DNA of 64,000 bases from Microbaculum sp051390635 (lineage in GTDB: Bacteria > Pseudomonadota > Alphaproteobacteria > Rhizobiales > Tepidamorphaceae). Below, one piece after another: positions 1 through 9,050 of the stretch. Below the pieces are notes generated by a model. It made no database searches, was not told the origin of the DNA, and saw nothing but the letters and a program-made list of their open reading frames with translations. The translations under genes were made by a program, and so were the position numbers. The stretch is from assembly GCF_051390635.1 (NCBI RefSeq), contig NZ_JBPODT010000001.1, positions 992,001 through 1,056,000 of the forward strand. The letters are read 5' to 3'. Within the stretch, counting starts at the first letter, position 1, and every line of letters begins with the position of its first letter.

Positions 1-309
1 AATATAAAGGCCAACGGATTAGCCGTGAGAGATTAGGCATCGCTGCAAGCTGCGGTCAACCGCCCATCGCCGCATACCGGACCGCCTGTCGGCCGCCCCG
101 CACCGTGCCGGCCGCACGCCTGCGTATACGTCGCAAACCCTTTGATCCGGCCCCTCAATTGACTCGCCCCGGCGAGGTGGTATTGATCGGCCCGCTTCGC
201 GGGGACAGGCGCTGAAGGTCGGGGAATTCGGGTGGTGCCGTGACGACACGGACCGTTCGGTTTTCCCGCCGCCAACGAACCCCGCATCCACGGTGACCAT
301 CGGAATTAA
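1..309. other. Gene-free region upstream of tkt
   Basis: No reading frame here looks like a known protein on either strand. The stretch probably carries the tkt promoter and perhaps that of a divergent gene to the left of the window. Short hairpins are visible: CTCGCC/GGCGAG at 163-176, CCCGC/GCGGG at 191-203 and CCGTG/CACGG at 238-251. I could not match any of them to a named RNA family. Confidence 0.5.
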
Positions 310-2328
310 ATGACAGAGAACGCCGCACAGGTCGATCATCGCGCAATGGCCAACGCCATCCGCGCGCTCGCCATGGATGCCGTTGAGGCAGCCAAATCCG
401 GACATCCCGGCATGCCGATGGGCGCCGCCGACATCGCCACGGTGCTGTTCACGCGGTTCCTGAAATTCGATCCGAAGGCGCCCGACTGGCCCGACCGCGA
501 CCGTTTCGTGCTGTCGGCCGGCCACGCCTCCATGCTGCTCTATTCGTCGCTGTATCTGCTCGGCTACGAGGCGATGACCATCGAGGAGATCAAGAATTTC
601 CGCCAGCTCGGCTCGCATACCGCCGGCCATCCCGAATTCGACCTGAAGGCCGGCATCGAGACCACCACCGGTCCGCTCGGCCAGGGCATCGCCACCGCCG
701 TCGGCATGGCGATGGCCGAGCGCCACCTCAACGCCACCTTCGGCGACGAAATGGTCGACCATTTCACCTACGTGCTGGCCAGCGACGGCGACCTGATGGA
801 GGGTGTCAGCCACGAGGCGATCTCGCTCGCCGGCCACCTCAAGCTCGACCGGCTGATCGTCCTCTACGACGACAACCACATTTCCATCGACGGCCCGACC
901 TCGCTGTCGGATTCGACCGATACCGTCGAACGTTTCGACGCCGCCGGCTGGCACACCCAGCGCGTCGACGGCCACGATCCCGACGCGATCGCCGCGGCGA
1001 TCGAGGCGGCCCGCACGTCCGACCGGCCCTCGATCATCGCCTGCCGCACCATCATCGGCTACGGCGCGCCGAACAAGCAGGGCACGTCCGCGACCCACGG
1101 CGCGCCGCTCGGCGCCGACGAGGTGCAGGCCGCCCGGCTCGGGCTCGGCTGGGAGGCGGCACCCTTCGAGATCCCCTCCCCCATCCGCGACGCCTGGCGG
1201 ATCGCCGGCCTGCGCTCGGGCAAGGCCCGCAGCGCCTGGGAGAAGCGGCTGGCGGCACTCGACCACGATGTCCGCAACGAATTTGAACGGCGCACGCGCG
1301 GCGAGCTGCCGGTCGATCTGGCCACGGCGATCCGTTCGCTCAAGGAGACCTTCGCCGCCGACAGGCCGGAGATCGCGACCCGCAAGGCATCCGAACTGGT
1401 GCTGGGCGCCGTCAATCCGGCGGTGCCGGAGACGATCGGCGGGTCCGCCGACCTGACGGGCTCGAACAACACCCGCAGTCCGGACCTCAAGGACTTCTCG
1501 GCGGAGGACTACGCCGGCCGCTACGTTCACTACGGCGTGCGCGAGCACGGCATGGCCGCGGCCATGAACGGCATGGCGCTGCACGGCGGCGTCATCCCCT
1601 ATTCCGGCACCTTCCTCGTCTTCTCCGACTATTGCCGCCCGTCGATTCGTCTCGCGGCGCTGATGGGCATCCGCGTCATCCATGTCTTCACGCACGATTC
1701 GATCGGCCTGGGCGAGGACGGCCCCACCCATCAGCCGGTCGAGCATCTGGCGAGCCTGCGGGCAATCCCGAACCTAAACGTGTTCCGGCCCGCCGACGCC
1801 ACCGAGACCGCCGAATGCTGGCAGCTTGCGCTCGAGGCCCGCAGCCGGCCGAGCGTTCTCGCGCTGACCCGCCAGAACGTGCCGGGCCTGCGCACTTCGG
1901 TGACCGACGAGAACTGCTGCGCCCGCGGCGCCTACGAGCTGGCGGCCGCCACGGGACAGGCCAAGGTCACCCTGTTCGCATCCGGCTCCGAGGTGTCGCT
2001 GGCGCTGGAGGCGCGCGTCATCTTGGAACGCGACGGCATCCCGACCCGTGTGGTATCGGTCCCCAGTTTCGAGTTGTTCGAGGAACAGTCGGCCGATTAC
2101 CGCCGCACGATCCTCGACGATGCGCCGGTTCGCGTCGCCGTCGAGGCGGCGATCCGACAGGGTTGGGACCGCTTCGTCGGGCGTGACGGCGGCTTCGTCG
2201 GCATGAACGGCTTCGGCGCCAGTGCCCCGTACAAGAGCCTGTACGAGCACTTCGGCATAACCGCCGAGGCGGTCGTGGCGGAAGCCCGGCGTATATTGGA
2301 TAGTCTGGCGCCGGCCGAGGAGGCTTGA
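310..2328 (+). CDS. tkt: Transketolase
   Basis: Thiamine-diphosphate enzyme of the non-oxidative pentose phosphate pathway that moves two-carbon ketol units between sugar phosphates in the cytosol. At 672 residues it has the usual full length. The N-terminal third carries the ThDP/metal motif SDGDLMEGVSHEA with the following LYDDNHISIDG, the family GHPGMPMGAADIATVLF stretch lies near residue 35, and the central pyrimidine-binding part includes HDSIGLGEDGPTHQPVEHL. The C-terminal domain is intact. It is the first gene of a same-strand run with gap, pgk and fba, so it is probably co-expressed with lower glycolysis. The ATG at 310 is preceded by an A-rich TCGGAATTAA and has no strong Shine-Dalgarno match. 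The family assignment is secure. Confidence 0.97.
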   Translation: MTENAAQVDHRAMANAIRALAMDAVEAAKSGHPGMPMGAADIATVLFTRFLKFDPKAPDWPDRDRFVLSAGHASMLLYSSLYLLGYEAMTIEEIKNFRQLGSHTAGHPEFDLKAGIETTTGPLGQGIATAVGMAMAERHLNATFGDEMVDHFTYVLASDGDLMEGVSHEAISLAGHLKLDRLIVLYDDNHISIDGPTSLSDSTDTVERFDAAGWHTQRVDGHDPDAIAAAIEAARTSDRPSIIACRTIIGYGAPNKQGTSATHGAPLGADEVQAARLGLGWEAAPFEIPSPIRDAWRIAGLRSGKARSAWEKRLAALDHDVRNEFERRTRGELPVDLATAIRSLKETFAADRPEIATRKASELVLGAVNPAVPETIGGSADLTGSNNTRSPDLKDFSAEDYAGRYVHYGVREHGMAAAMNGMALHGGVIPYSGTFLVFSDYCRPSIRLAALMGIRVIHVFTHDSIGLGEDGPTHQPVEHLASLRAIPNLNVFRPADATETAECWQLALEARSRPSVLALTRQNVPGLRTSVTDENCCARGAYELAAATGQAKVTLFASGSEVSLALEARVILERDGIPTRVVSVPSFELFEEQSADYRRTILDDAPVRVAVEAAIRQGWDRFVGRDGGFVGMNGFGASAPYKSLYEHFGITAEAVVAEARRILDSLAPAEEA

Positions 2329-2372
2329 CCGATCCGGCGGCGCACAACGGGTTAGCTAAGGAGACTACTAGA

Positions 2373-3383
2373 ATGGCTGTCAGGGTAGCGATCAACGGAT
2401 TTGGCCGCATCGGCCGGCTGGTGCTGCGCGGGATCATCGAATCCGGCCGCACCGACATCGAAGTCGTCGGCATCAACGATCTCGGCCCGATCGAGACCAA
2501 CGCGCACCTGCTGCGCTACGACAGCGTGCATGGCCGTTTTCCCTCCGAGGTCACGGTATCGGGCGAGTCCATGGATGCCGGCCGCGGCCCGATCAAGGTG
2601 ACGGCCATCCGCGATCCCAGGGAGCTGCCGTGGAAGGAACTCGGCGTCGATATCGCGCTCGAGTGCACCGGCATCTTCGCCGACCGTGACAAGGCGGCCA
2701 TGCATCTGGAAGCCGGCGCCAAGCGCGTCCTGGTCTCCGCCCCGGCCACCAACGCCGACATCACCGTCGTCTACGGCGTCAACAACGACCAGCTGACCGC
2801 CGAGCACACGGTCGTCTCCAACGCCTCGTGCACGACGAACTGCCTGGCCCCGGTCGCCAAGGTGATCAACGACGCCGTCGGCATCGAGAAGGGCTTCATG
2901 ACCACCGTGCACGCCTATACGGGCGACCAGCCGGTTCTCGACACGCTGCACAAGGACCTCTACCGGGCCCGCGCCGCGGCGATGTCGATGATCCCGACCA
3001 CGACCGGCGCCGCCCGCGCCGTCGGCCTGGTGCTGCCGGAGCTGAACGGCAAGCTCGACGGCGTCTCGGTGCGCGTGCCGACCCCGAACGTCTCGATGAT
3101 CGACCTGAAGGTCGTCGCCAAGCGCGACACCTCGGTCGAGGAGATCAACGAGGCGATGAAGGCGGCGGCGAATTCCAACGCCATGAAGGGCATCCTCGCG
3201 GTCACCGCCGAGCCGCTGGTTTCCATGGACCTCAACCACGACCCGGCCTCGTCGACCTTCGCGCTCGACCAGACCAAGGTCATGGAGGGCAACTTCGTCC
3301 GCGTGCTTTCGTGGTACGATAACGAGTGGGGCTTCTCCAACCGCATGGCCGACACCGCGGTGGCAATGGGCAAGCTTATCTGA
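2373..3383 (+). CDS. gap: Glyceraldehyde-3-phosphate dehydrogenase, type I
   Basis: Oxidises glyceraldehyde 3-phosphate to 1,3-bisphosphoglycerate with NAD. The 336-residue protein opens with the Rossmann motif INGFGRIGRL and carries the catalytic SNASCTTNCLAP motif, with Cys as nucleophile, followed by the conserved THAYTGDQ-type stretch (here VHAYTGDQPVLD). The C-terminal SWYDNEWGFSNR is also present. I chose ATG 2373 over an in-frame start 48 bases upstream because AAGGAG sits just before it and the protein then begins with the usual MAVRVAINGFG. It lies 44 bases after tkt and 13 bases before pgk, in an operon-like arrangement. It is the only gap gene in the window; whether it also serves gluconeogenesis cannot be seen. 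Confidence 0.97.
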   Translation: MAVRVAINGFGRIGRLVLRGIIESGRTDIEVVGINDLGPIETNAHLLRYDSVHGRFPSEVTVSGESMDAGRGPIKVTAIRDPRELPWKELGVDIALECTGIFADRDKAAMHLEAGAKRVLVSAPATNADITVVYGVNNDQLTAEHTVVSNASCTTNCLAPVAKVINDAVGIEKGFMTTVHAYTGDQPVLDTLHKDLYRARAAAMSMIPTTTGAARAVGLVLPELNGKLDGVSVRVPTPNVSMIDLKVVAKRDTSVEEINEAMKAAANSNAMKGILAVTAEPLVSMDLNHDPASSTFALDQTKVMEGNFVRVLSWYDNEWGFSNRMADTAVAMGKLI

Positions 3384-3396
3384 ACGGGAGACCGGA

Positions 3397-4593
3397 ATGG
3401 CCTCGTTCCGCACGATCGACGATCTCGATCTGAATGGTCGGCGCGCTGTCCTGCGCGCCGATCTCAACGTTCCCGCCAAGGACGGCGTGGTGACCGACGC
3501 GACCCGCATCGAGCGCGCCGCCGACACCATCAAGGCCCTGCTCGGCAAGGGCGCCGCCGTGATGGTGCTCTCCCACTTCGGCCGCCCGAAGGGCAAGGTC
3601 GTCCCGGAAATGTCGCTGAAACCGGTCTTGCCCGCGCTTGAGAAAGCGATCGGCCGGCCGGTCACCTTCGTCGCCACCGACTGGACCGACGGCAAGGCCC
3701 TGGACGCCGCCAAACAGGCGGCACCGCACAGCGTGCTGCTGTTCGAGAACACCCGCTTTCACCCCGGCGACGAAGGCAACGATCCGGCGTTCGCCAGGCA
3801 GCTCGCCAGCCTCGGCGACGTCTTCGTCAACGACGCCTTTTCCGCCGCCCATCGCGCCCACGCCTCGACCACCGGCATCGCCGACCATCTGCCCGCGGCC
3901 GCCGGCCTGACCATGGCCGCCGAGATCGAGGCGCTGGAGAAGGCCCTGTCGAAGCCGGAGCGTCCGGTGATGGCGATCGTCGGCGGCGCCAAGGTGTCCA
4001 CCAAGATCGACCTGCTCTCCAATCTGGTGGCCAAGGTCGACATGCTGGTCATCGGCGGCGGCATGGCCAACACCTTCCTCGCCGCCAAAGGCCACGGGAT
4101 CGGCAAGTCGCTGTGCGAGCGCGACAAGCTGGACACCGCCCGCGAGATCGAGGCGGCGGCGCGCGAGGCCGGCTGCGAAATCGTCCTGCCGGTCGACGTG
4201 ATCGCCGCCAAGGCCTTCGAGGCCAGGGCCCCGCACCGAATCTGCGGTCTCGACGACGTCGAGGACGACGAGATGATCCTCGACATCGGCCCGAAGACAG
4301 AGACGGCGCTGGAGGGCAGGCTCGAGACGGTGAAGACGGTGGTCTGGAATGGCCCCTTCGGCGCCTTCGAGCTGGAGCCGTTCGACGCCGGCACAAATGC
4401 GGTCGCGCGCACCGTCGCCCGCGACACCAAGGCCGGGCACATGCTGTCGGTCGCCGGTGGCGGCGACACGGTGGCCGCCCTCAACAAGGCCGGCGTGACG
4501 CGGGACTTTTCCTTCGTGTCGACGGCCGGAGGCGCCTTCCTCGAATGGCTCGAGGGCAAGGCCCTGCCCGGTGTCGAGGCTTTGAGACCCTGA
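3397..4593 (+). CDS. pgk: Phosphoglycerate kinase
   Basis: Transfers phosphate from 1,3-bisphosphoglycerate to ADP, the step directly after GapA. The 398 residues match the family length. Diagnostic stretches are RADLNVP near residue 23, LSHFGRPKG near residue 64, FVNDAFSAAHRAHAS in the N-terminal substrate domain, and the nucleotide-domain motifs VGGAKVSTKI and NGPFGAFE, ending in SVAGGGDTVAAL. A GGGAG ribosome site lies just before ATG 3397. The spacing of 13 bases from gap and 28 bases to fba supports a single transcript. Confidence 0.97.
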   Translation: MASFRTIDDLDLNGRRAVLRADLNVPAKDGVVTDATRIERAADTIKALLGKGAAVMVLSHFGRPKGKVVPEMSLKPVLPALEKAIGRPVTFVATDWTDGKALDAAKQAAPHSVLLFENTRFHPGDEGNDPAFARQLASLGDVFVNDAFSAAHRAHASTTGIADHLPAAAGLTMAAEIEALEKALSKPERPVMAIVGGAKVSTKIDLLSNLVAKVDMLVIGGGMANTFLAAKGHGIGKSLCERDKLDTAREIEAAAREAGCEIVLPVDVIAAKAFEARAPHRICGLDDVEDDEMILDIGPKTETALEGRLETVKTVVWNGPFGAFELEPFDAGTNAVARTVARDTKAGHMLSVAGGGDTVAALNKAGVTRDFSFVSTAGGAFLEWLEGKALPGVEALRP

Positions 4594-4621
4594 TAACGAT
4601 AGAGAATGTGAGGATCAGACG

Positions 4622-5653
4622 ATGAGTGAACGGCTTGAGGATATCGCCCAGGCCATGGTGGCGGACGGGAAGGGCATTCTCGCCGCCGACGAGAGCACCG
4701 GGACGATCAAGAAGCGCTTCGATTCGATCGGCGTGGAATCCACCGAGGACAACCGTCGCGACTATCGCGAGATGCTGTTCCGCGCCGACGACGCGATGAA
4801 GAACTGCATTTCCGGCGTCATCCTGTTCGACGAGACGCTGCGCCAGAAGGCAGCCGACGGCACGCCGCTGGTCGACCTGATCAGGGCCGCCGGCGCGGTT
4901 CCCGGCATCAAGGTCGACGCCGGCGCCAAGGACATGCCCGGCTTCCCCGGCGAAAAGATCACCGAAGGCCTCGACGGCCTGCGCGACCGGCTCAGGGAAT
5001 ACCATGGCCTCGGCGCCCGCTTCGCCAAGTGGCGCGCGGTGATCGACATCGCCGACGGCATCCCGAGCTGGGGCTGCGTCAAGGCCAACGCCCATGCGCT
5101 CGCCCGCTACGCGGCGCTGTGCCAGGAAGCCGGCATCGTCCCGATCGTCGAGCCTGAGGTGCTGATGGACGGCCCCGTCGCCGCCCATGACGCCGACCGC
5201 TGCTACCAGGTCACCGAGTGGGCGCTCAACACGGTCTTCGACGAGCTGTTCGAGCAGCGCGTCCTGCTGGAAGGCATGGTGCTGAAGCCCAACATGGTGA
5301 TTTCCGGCAAGAACGCCTCCCGGCAGGCGAGCGCCGAAGAGGTCGCCGAGAAGACCGTGCGCTGCCTGAAGTCGACCGTCCCGGCCGCCGTTCCGGGCAT
5401 CGCCTTCCTGTCGGGCGGCCAGTCCGACGAGGAAGCGACCCGGCACCTCTCGCTGATGAACGAGATGGGACCGCTGCCGTGGAAGCTGACCTTCTCCTAC
5501 GGCCGCGCGCTGCAGGCCGCCGCGCTGAAGGCCTGGGGCGGCAAGACCGAGAACGTCGCCGCCGCCCAGAGCGCGTTCTCGCATCGCGCCCGCATGAACG
5601 GCCTTGCCGCCGCCGGCAAGTGGAGCGCGGACCAGGAAAAGCAGGCCGCCTGA
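4622..5653 (+). CDS. fba: Fructose-bisphosphate aldolase, class I
   Basis: Reversibly cleaves fructose 1,6-bisphosphate into the two triose phosphates through a Schiff base. The 343-residue protein is the eukaryote-like class I type, not the zinc class II type. It shows GILAADESTGTIKKRF near residue 18 and the Schiff-base region LLEGMVLKPNMV, whose Lys is the expected catalytic residue, followed by FLSGGQSDEEAT. Class I enzymes of this type occur alongside gap and pgk in many Hyphomicrobiales. The gene ends the tkt-gap-pgk-fba run, and a GC hairpin overlaps its stop codon. There is a gap of 187 bases before the ThiE-like gene. Confidence 0.95.
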   Translation: MSERLEDIAQAMVADGKGILAADESTGTIKKRFDSIGVESTEDNRRDYREMLFRADDAMKNCISGVILFDETLRQKAADGTPLVDLIRAAGAVPGIKVDAGAKDMPGFPGEKITEGLDGLRDRLREYHGLGARFAKWRAVIDIADGIPSWGCVKANAHALARYAALCQEAGIVPIVEPEVLMDGPVAAHDADRCYQVTEWALNTVFDELFEQRVLLEGMVLKPNMVISGKNASRQASAEEVAEKTVRCLKSTVPAAVPGIAFLSGGQSDEEATRHLSLMNEMGPLPWKLTFSYGRALQAAALKAWGGKTENVAAAQSAFSHRARMNGLAAAGKWSADQEKQAA

Positions 5654-5664
5654 CGACAGGCGGC
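5645..5664 (+). terminator. Hairpin over the fba stop codon
   Basis: GCCGCCTG and CAGGCGGC (5645-5652 and 5657-5664) pair perfectly around an ACGA loop. The TGA stop codon lies inside the structure. Only a short TT follows, so termination by this hairpin alone is plausible but not strong. Confidence 0.45.
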
Positions 5665-5717
5665 TTACCCCGCTTCGCCGGGACCGGACGTGCTGCCGGT
5701 CCCGGATTTACGGCTTG

Positions 5718-5732
5718 TTAACCACTCCTTAG
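5718..5732 (+). promoter_or_regulatory. Possible CtrA-like box
   Basis: TTAA, seven bases, then TTAG: one mismatch from the CtrA full-site consensus TTAA-N7-TTAA known from Caulobacter and rhizobia. It sits about 110 bases before the ThiE-like gene. A single near-match can occur by chance. Confidence 0.25.
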
Positions 5733-5840
5733 CAGACCCGCGGCAGGATTGTCGGCGTACCGGCTCCGCGTTTTCGCCGTATTCCCGGCGTATGCGCGTT
5801 GTTTTGGCTATTGATCGACCGTCGAACGAATTGAACGCTC

Positions 5841-6476
5841 ATGGCACCTGCGCCCGCCCGCCTCGTCCTCGTAACGCCGCCGGATTTCGATCCGGCCGAC
5901 TTCGCACGGCAGCTCTCCGACGCGCTGCAGACCGCGGAAACCGCCGCCGTCATCCTTGATCTGTCCTCGGACGATCCGGCCCTTTGGCGCCGGTCCGCCG
6001 AGATGCTCTGCCCGATCGCCCAGGATAACGGCGCCGCGTTCCTGTTGCACGGCCATCCCGGTCTCGTGCGCGAGGTCGGCGCCGACGGCGTGCACATCAC
6101 GCACGGCGCCGCCGCCGTCGAATCCGCGATGGGCACGCTCAAGCCCGACCTGATCGTCGGCGCCGGCGACTGCACCACCCGGCATGCCGCCATGCTGCTC
6201 GGCGAGGGTCAGCCCGACTACGTCCTTCTCGGCCGCCTCGACCTGGACGGCGACATCCCGGCGACCTTCAATCTGATCGAATGGTGGAGCGAGCTGTTCC
6301 AGCTCCCCTGCATTGCCATGTGCGCCGAGGACTGGACGTCCGTCGAGGACGCCGTCTCCGCGGGCGCCGACTTCGTCGCGATGCGCGATCTCGTCTGGAA
6401 CGAGCCCGCGGGCGTCGCCGACGCGGTCGCCCGGGCCGCCGCGATTGCCGAACGGGTCCGCGAGGAGGCGGCATGA
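5841..6476 (+). CDS. ThiE-like TIM-barrel protein, probably not a true thiamine phosphate synthase
   Basis: The 211-residue protein has the ThiE fold pattern: a strand-helix repeat and a motif like GADGVHI near residue 81, where ThiE has the family VHLGQ region, and LLGRLDLD further on. Residues expected in an active thiamine phosphate synthase are not visible. There is no N-terminal RxK pyrimidine-diphosphate motif, and the usual NDR before the GVHL strand reads HGH here. A ThiE-like gene at the end of the tkt-gap-pgk-fba cluster is familiar from Hyphomicrobiales, which suggests a conserved role, but the reaction is unknown to me. Its last four bases (ATGA) overlap the start of the Sel1-repeat gene, so the two are translationally coupled. 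Confidence 0.75.
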   Translation: MAPAPARLVLVTPPDFDPADFARQLSDALQTAETAAVILDLSSDDPALWRRSAEMLCPIAQDNGAAFLLHGHPGLVREVGADGVHITHGAAAVESAMGTLKPDLIVGAGDCTTRHAAMLLGEGQPDYVLLGRLDLDGDIPATFNLIEWWSELFQLPCIAMCAEDWTSVEDAVSAGADFVAMRDLVWNEPAGVADAVARAAAIAERVREEAA

Positions 6477-7414
6477 GGCCGATTGCGGTTGCCGCGATCG
6501 GAGCCGCCTTGCTTGCCTGGTCGGGCTCAGCCTGGCCGGGGTTCGCGCGCGAGGCCACCACCGATATCGCCTATGGCGCCTACCAGCGCGGCTACTACCT
6601 GACGGCCTTCCGTACCGCGCTCGAACGCGGCCAGGACGGCGACGCCGCCGCGCAGACCCTGCTCGGCGAGCTCTACGCCAAGGGCCTCGGCATCCCCAAG
6701 AACATGCAGCAGGCGGTGTGGTGGTACAGCCAGGCCGCCGTTGCCGGAAACCGCGAGGCCCAGTTCGCGCTTGCCCTGGCGCTGGCCCGCGGCGAGGGCA
6801 CGACCAAGGACGAGGAGAAGGCCGCCGGCTGGTTCGATGCCGCCGCCAAGAAGGGCCACGTCGAGGCCCACTACAACCTCGCCCTGATCTATGTCGACGG
6901 CAAGGTTCGCCCCCGAAACCTGAAGAAGGCGGCCGAGCTCCTGCGCTTCGCCGCCGAGAACGGCCACACGCCCTCGCAGTACAACCTCGCCCTGCTCTAC
7001 CTCGAAGGCGCCGGCGTCGCGCAGGATCCCGCCGAGGCGCTGCGCTGGATGCAGAAGGCGGCGGAAGCGGGCATGCCGCTGGCCGAGGTCGAGCTCGCCG
7101 TCATGCTGTTCAAGGGCGAGGGCACCGCGACGAACGAGGCCGAGGCGGTCCGGTGGTTCAGTCGCGCCGCCGAGAAGGGCAATCCGGTCGCCCAGAACCG
7201 GCTGGCCCGCATCTACGCCAACGGTCAGGGCGTCGAGGCCGACGCGGTCGAAGCGGCGAAATGGCACATTCTCGCCCGTTCCGCCGGCGCCAGCGACGTC
7301 TGGCTCGACGGTTTCCTGGGCTCGCTGGACGAGACGCAGCTCGAGGAGGCCGACAAGCGCGTGCGCAAATGGGCGCAGGGCTTCAGTTACGGCACCAACG
7401 GTGTCATTTACTGA
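6473..7414 (+). CDS. Secreted or periplasmic Sel1-repeat protein
   Basis: A 313-residue protein with an N-terminal hydrophobic signal-like segment (RPIAVAAIGAALLAWSG) followed by about six Sel1-like repeats of about 36 residues. Each repeat carries a variant of LGELYAKGLG...A..WY..AA..GN..AQ. Sel1 repeats form a helical solenoid used for protein-protein contacts; bacterial members are often periplasmic. ATG 6473 overlaps the TGA of the ThiE-like gene, and the upstream GAGGAGGCGGC gives a ribosome site. The partner is unknown. Confidence 0.85.
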   Translation: MRPIAVAAIGAALLAWSGSAWPGFAREATTDIAYGAYQRGYYLTAFRTALERGQDGDAAAQTLLGELYAKGLGIPKNMQQAVWWYSQAAVAGNREAQFALALALARGEGTTKDEEKAAGWFDAAAKKGHVEAHYNLALIYVDGKVRPRNLKKAAELLRFAAENGHTPSQYNLALLYLEGAGVAQDPAEALRWMQKAAEAGMPLAEVELAVMLFKGEGTATNEAEAVRWFSRAAEKGNPVAQNRLARIYANGQGVEADAVEAAKWHILARSAGASDVWLDGFLGSLDETQLEEADKRVRKWAQGFSYGTNGVIY

Positions 7415-7560
7415 GCCATCTTTTGCTGATGCATCCGGCGTCAAGGTTTGTTAGAAACCGCGCCATCCATTCCTTCCGGTCCCAAATCCTTGGAACACGG
7501 CGCATCGGCGCCCCTCCTCCGATCGGTGCCCGACCGGAGACATTTCGCGAGCGGTTCGAC

Positions 7561-8124
7561 ATGAAGATCAACGGAAACCAGATCACGCCGGGCAACGTCC
7601 TGGAACACAAGGGCGGCCTTTGGGTCGCCGTGAAGACCCAGGCCGTGAAACCGGGCAAGGGCGGCGCCTTCAACCAGGTGGAGCTCAAGAACCTGATCGA
7701 CGGCACCAAGCTCAACGAGCGCTTCCGCGCCGACGAGACCGTCGAGCGCGTCCGCCTCGACCAGCAGGACTTCCAGTTCCTCTACGCCCAGGGCGAGCAG
7801 CTTGTGTTCATGGATACCGAGTCCTACGAACAGCTCGAGCTGGCCGAGGATTTCGTCGGCGAGCGCGCCGCCTTCCTCCAGGACGGCATGACCGTGACCG
7901 TCGAGCTGTACGACGGCAAGCCGATCGGCATCACCCTGCCCCAGCACGTGACGCTGGAGGTCACCGAGGCCGACCCGGTCGTCAAGGGCCAGACCGCCGC
8001 CTCCTCCTACAAGCCGGCCAAGCTCGAGAACGGCATGCGCGTGATGGTGCCGCCGTTCGTCACCACCGGCGAGAAGATCATCGTCGACACCAACGAGATC
8101 ACCTACGTCCGCCGCGCGGACTGA
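7561..8124 (+). CDS. efp: Translation elongation factor P
   Basis: Rescues ribosomes stalled at polyproline stretches. The 187-residue protein has the three beta-barrel domains of EF-P, including the N-terminal KOW-like part with VKPGKGGAF. The tip Lys (residue 33) is the position that EpmA lysylates in the E. coli protein. The C-terminal OB domain ends with GEKIIVDTNEITYVRR, as is typical. I chose ATG 7561 because the protein then starts with MKINGNQITPG, matching the family; the longer open frame upstream is unrelated. No EpmA or EpmB gene is in the window. It is followed after nine bases by the inositol-monophosphatase-family gene. Confidence 0.97.
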   Translation: MKINGNQITPGNVLEHKGGLWVAVKTQAVKPGKGGAFNQVELKNLIDGTKLNERFRADETVERVRLDQQDFQFLYAQGEQLVFMDTESYEQLELAEDFVGERAAFLQDGMTVTVELYDGKPIGITLPQHVTLEVTEADPVVKGQTAASSYKPAKLENGMRVMVPPFVTTGEKIIVDTNEITYVRRAD

Positions 8125-8133
8125 CCGGACACC

Positions 8134-8922
8134 ATGGCCAGATCAGCCCTTCTCAACGTGATGGTGCAGGCGGCCACCAAGGCCGCCCGCGCGCTCTCGC
8201 GCGACTTCGGCGAGGTGGAGAACCTGCAGGTCTCGATGAAGGGACCGGGCGACTTCGTCTCCGCCGCCGACCTGCGCGCCGAAAAGATCCTGCGCGAGGA
8301 GCTGTCGCGGGTGCGGCCGAAATACGGGTTCCTGATGGAGGAATCCGGCGAGATCGAGGGAACCGACAAGGCGCACCGCTGGATCGTCGACCCGCTCGAC
8401 GGCACCACCAACTTCCTGCACGCGGTGCCGCTGTTCACCATCTCGATCGCGCTTGAGCGCGATGGCGAGATCGTCGCCGGCCTCGTCTTCACCCCGATCA
8501 TGAACGAGCTGTTCGTCGCCGAGAAAGGCGCCGGCGCGTACCTGAATGACCGTCGCATCCGCGTCGCCCAGCGCCGCGACCTGTCGCAGTCGATCATCAC
8601 CACCGGCATCCCGCACCAGGGCCGCGGCAATCACCCCGCCTATCTGCGGGAACTGGCCCCGATCATGGCGAAATCCGCCGGGATCCGCCGCACCGGCTCC
8701 GCCGCCCTCGATCTGGCCTGGCTCGCCGCCGGCCGTTTCGACGGCTTTTTCGAGCGCGGCCTGAGCCTCTGGGACATCGCCGCCGGCGTGCTCCTCGTCA
8801 GCGAAGCCGGTGGCTTCGCGACCGACTATACCGGCCGCAAATCGGCGCTCCACGCCGACAGCCTGGTCGCCGGCAACGTCGATATCCATCGCGCTTTGGT
8901 CGATTCCCTGTCCAAGTCCTGA
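8134..8922 (+). CDS. suhB: Inositol monophosphatase family protein (SuhB-like)
   Basis: Mg-dependent phosphatase family. The 262 residues show the metal-binding set: MEESGEIEG near residue 69, WIVDPLDGTTNFLH near residue 88, and the C-terminal LSLWDIAAG. These are the three metal-ligand motifs of IMPase/SuhB. Substrate specificity within the family (inositol monophosphate, other sugar phosphates, or the E. coli SuhB role in rRNA antitermination) cannot be read from the sequence. It lies nine bases after efp on the same strand. Confidence 0.9.
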   Translation: MARSALLNVMVQAATKAARALSRDFGEVENLQVSMKGPGDFVSAADLRAEKILREELSRVRPKYGFLMEESGEIEGTDKAHRWIVDPLDGTTNFLHAVPLFTISIALERDGEIVAGLVFTPIMNELFVAEKGAGAYLNDRRIRVAQRRDLSQSIITTGIPHQGRGNHPAYLRELAPIMAKSAGIRRTGSAALDLAWLAAGRFDGFFERGLSLWDIAAGVLLVSEAGGFATDYTGRKSALHADSLVAGNVDIHRALVDSLSKS

Positions 8923-9050
8923 CATCTTCGCCGCCGAAAGTGCGCTTCCGCCTTGGACATGTCGCGATCTCGGCGGTAACTTCGCGTCGGGGGAACAGGA
9001 AGATTCGCGCGTGATTGATTCTCCTGCGCGCGTCAGAGACCCGGGAGCCG

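Noticed and set aside
1..309. 6S RNA or another structured RNA upstream of tkt
   Set aside because: Only short hairpins are visible and I could not draw the long rod with a central bubble expected of 6S RNA. A covariance-model search would settle it.
19..1746. Long open frame of 575 codons on the minus strand over tkt
   Set aside because: It is antisense to a clear transketolase, and its translation is Arg/Gly-rich with no family pattern, typical of shadows in high-GC DNA.
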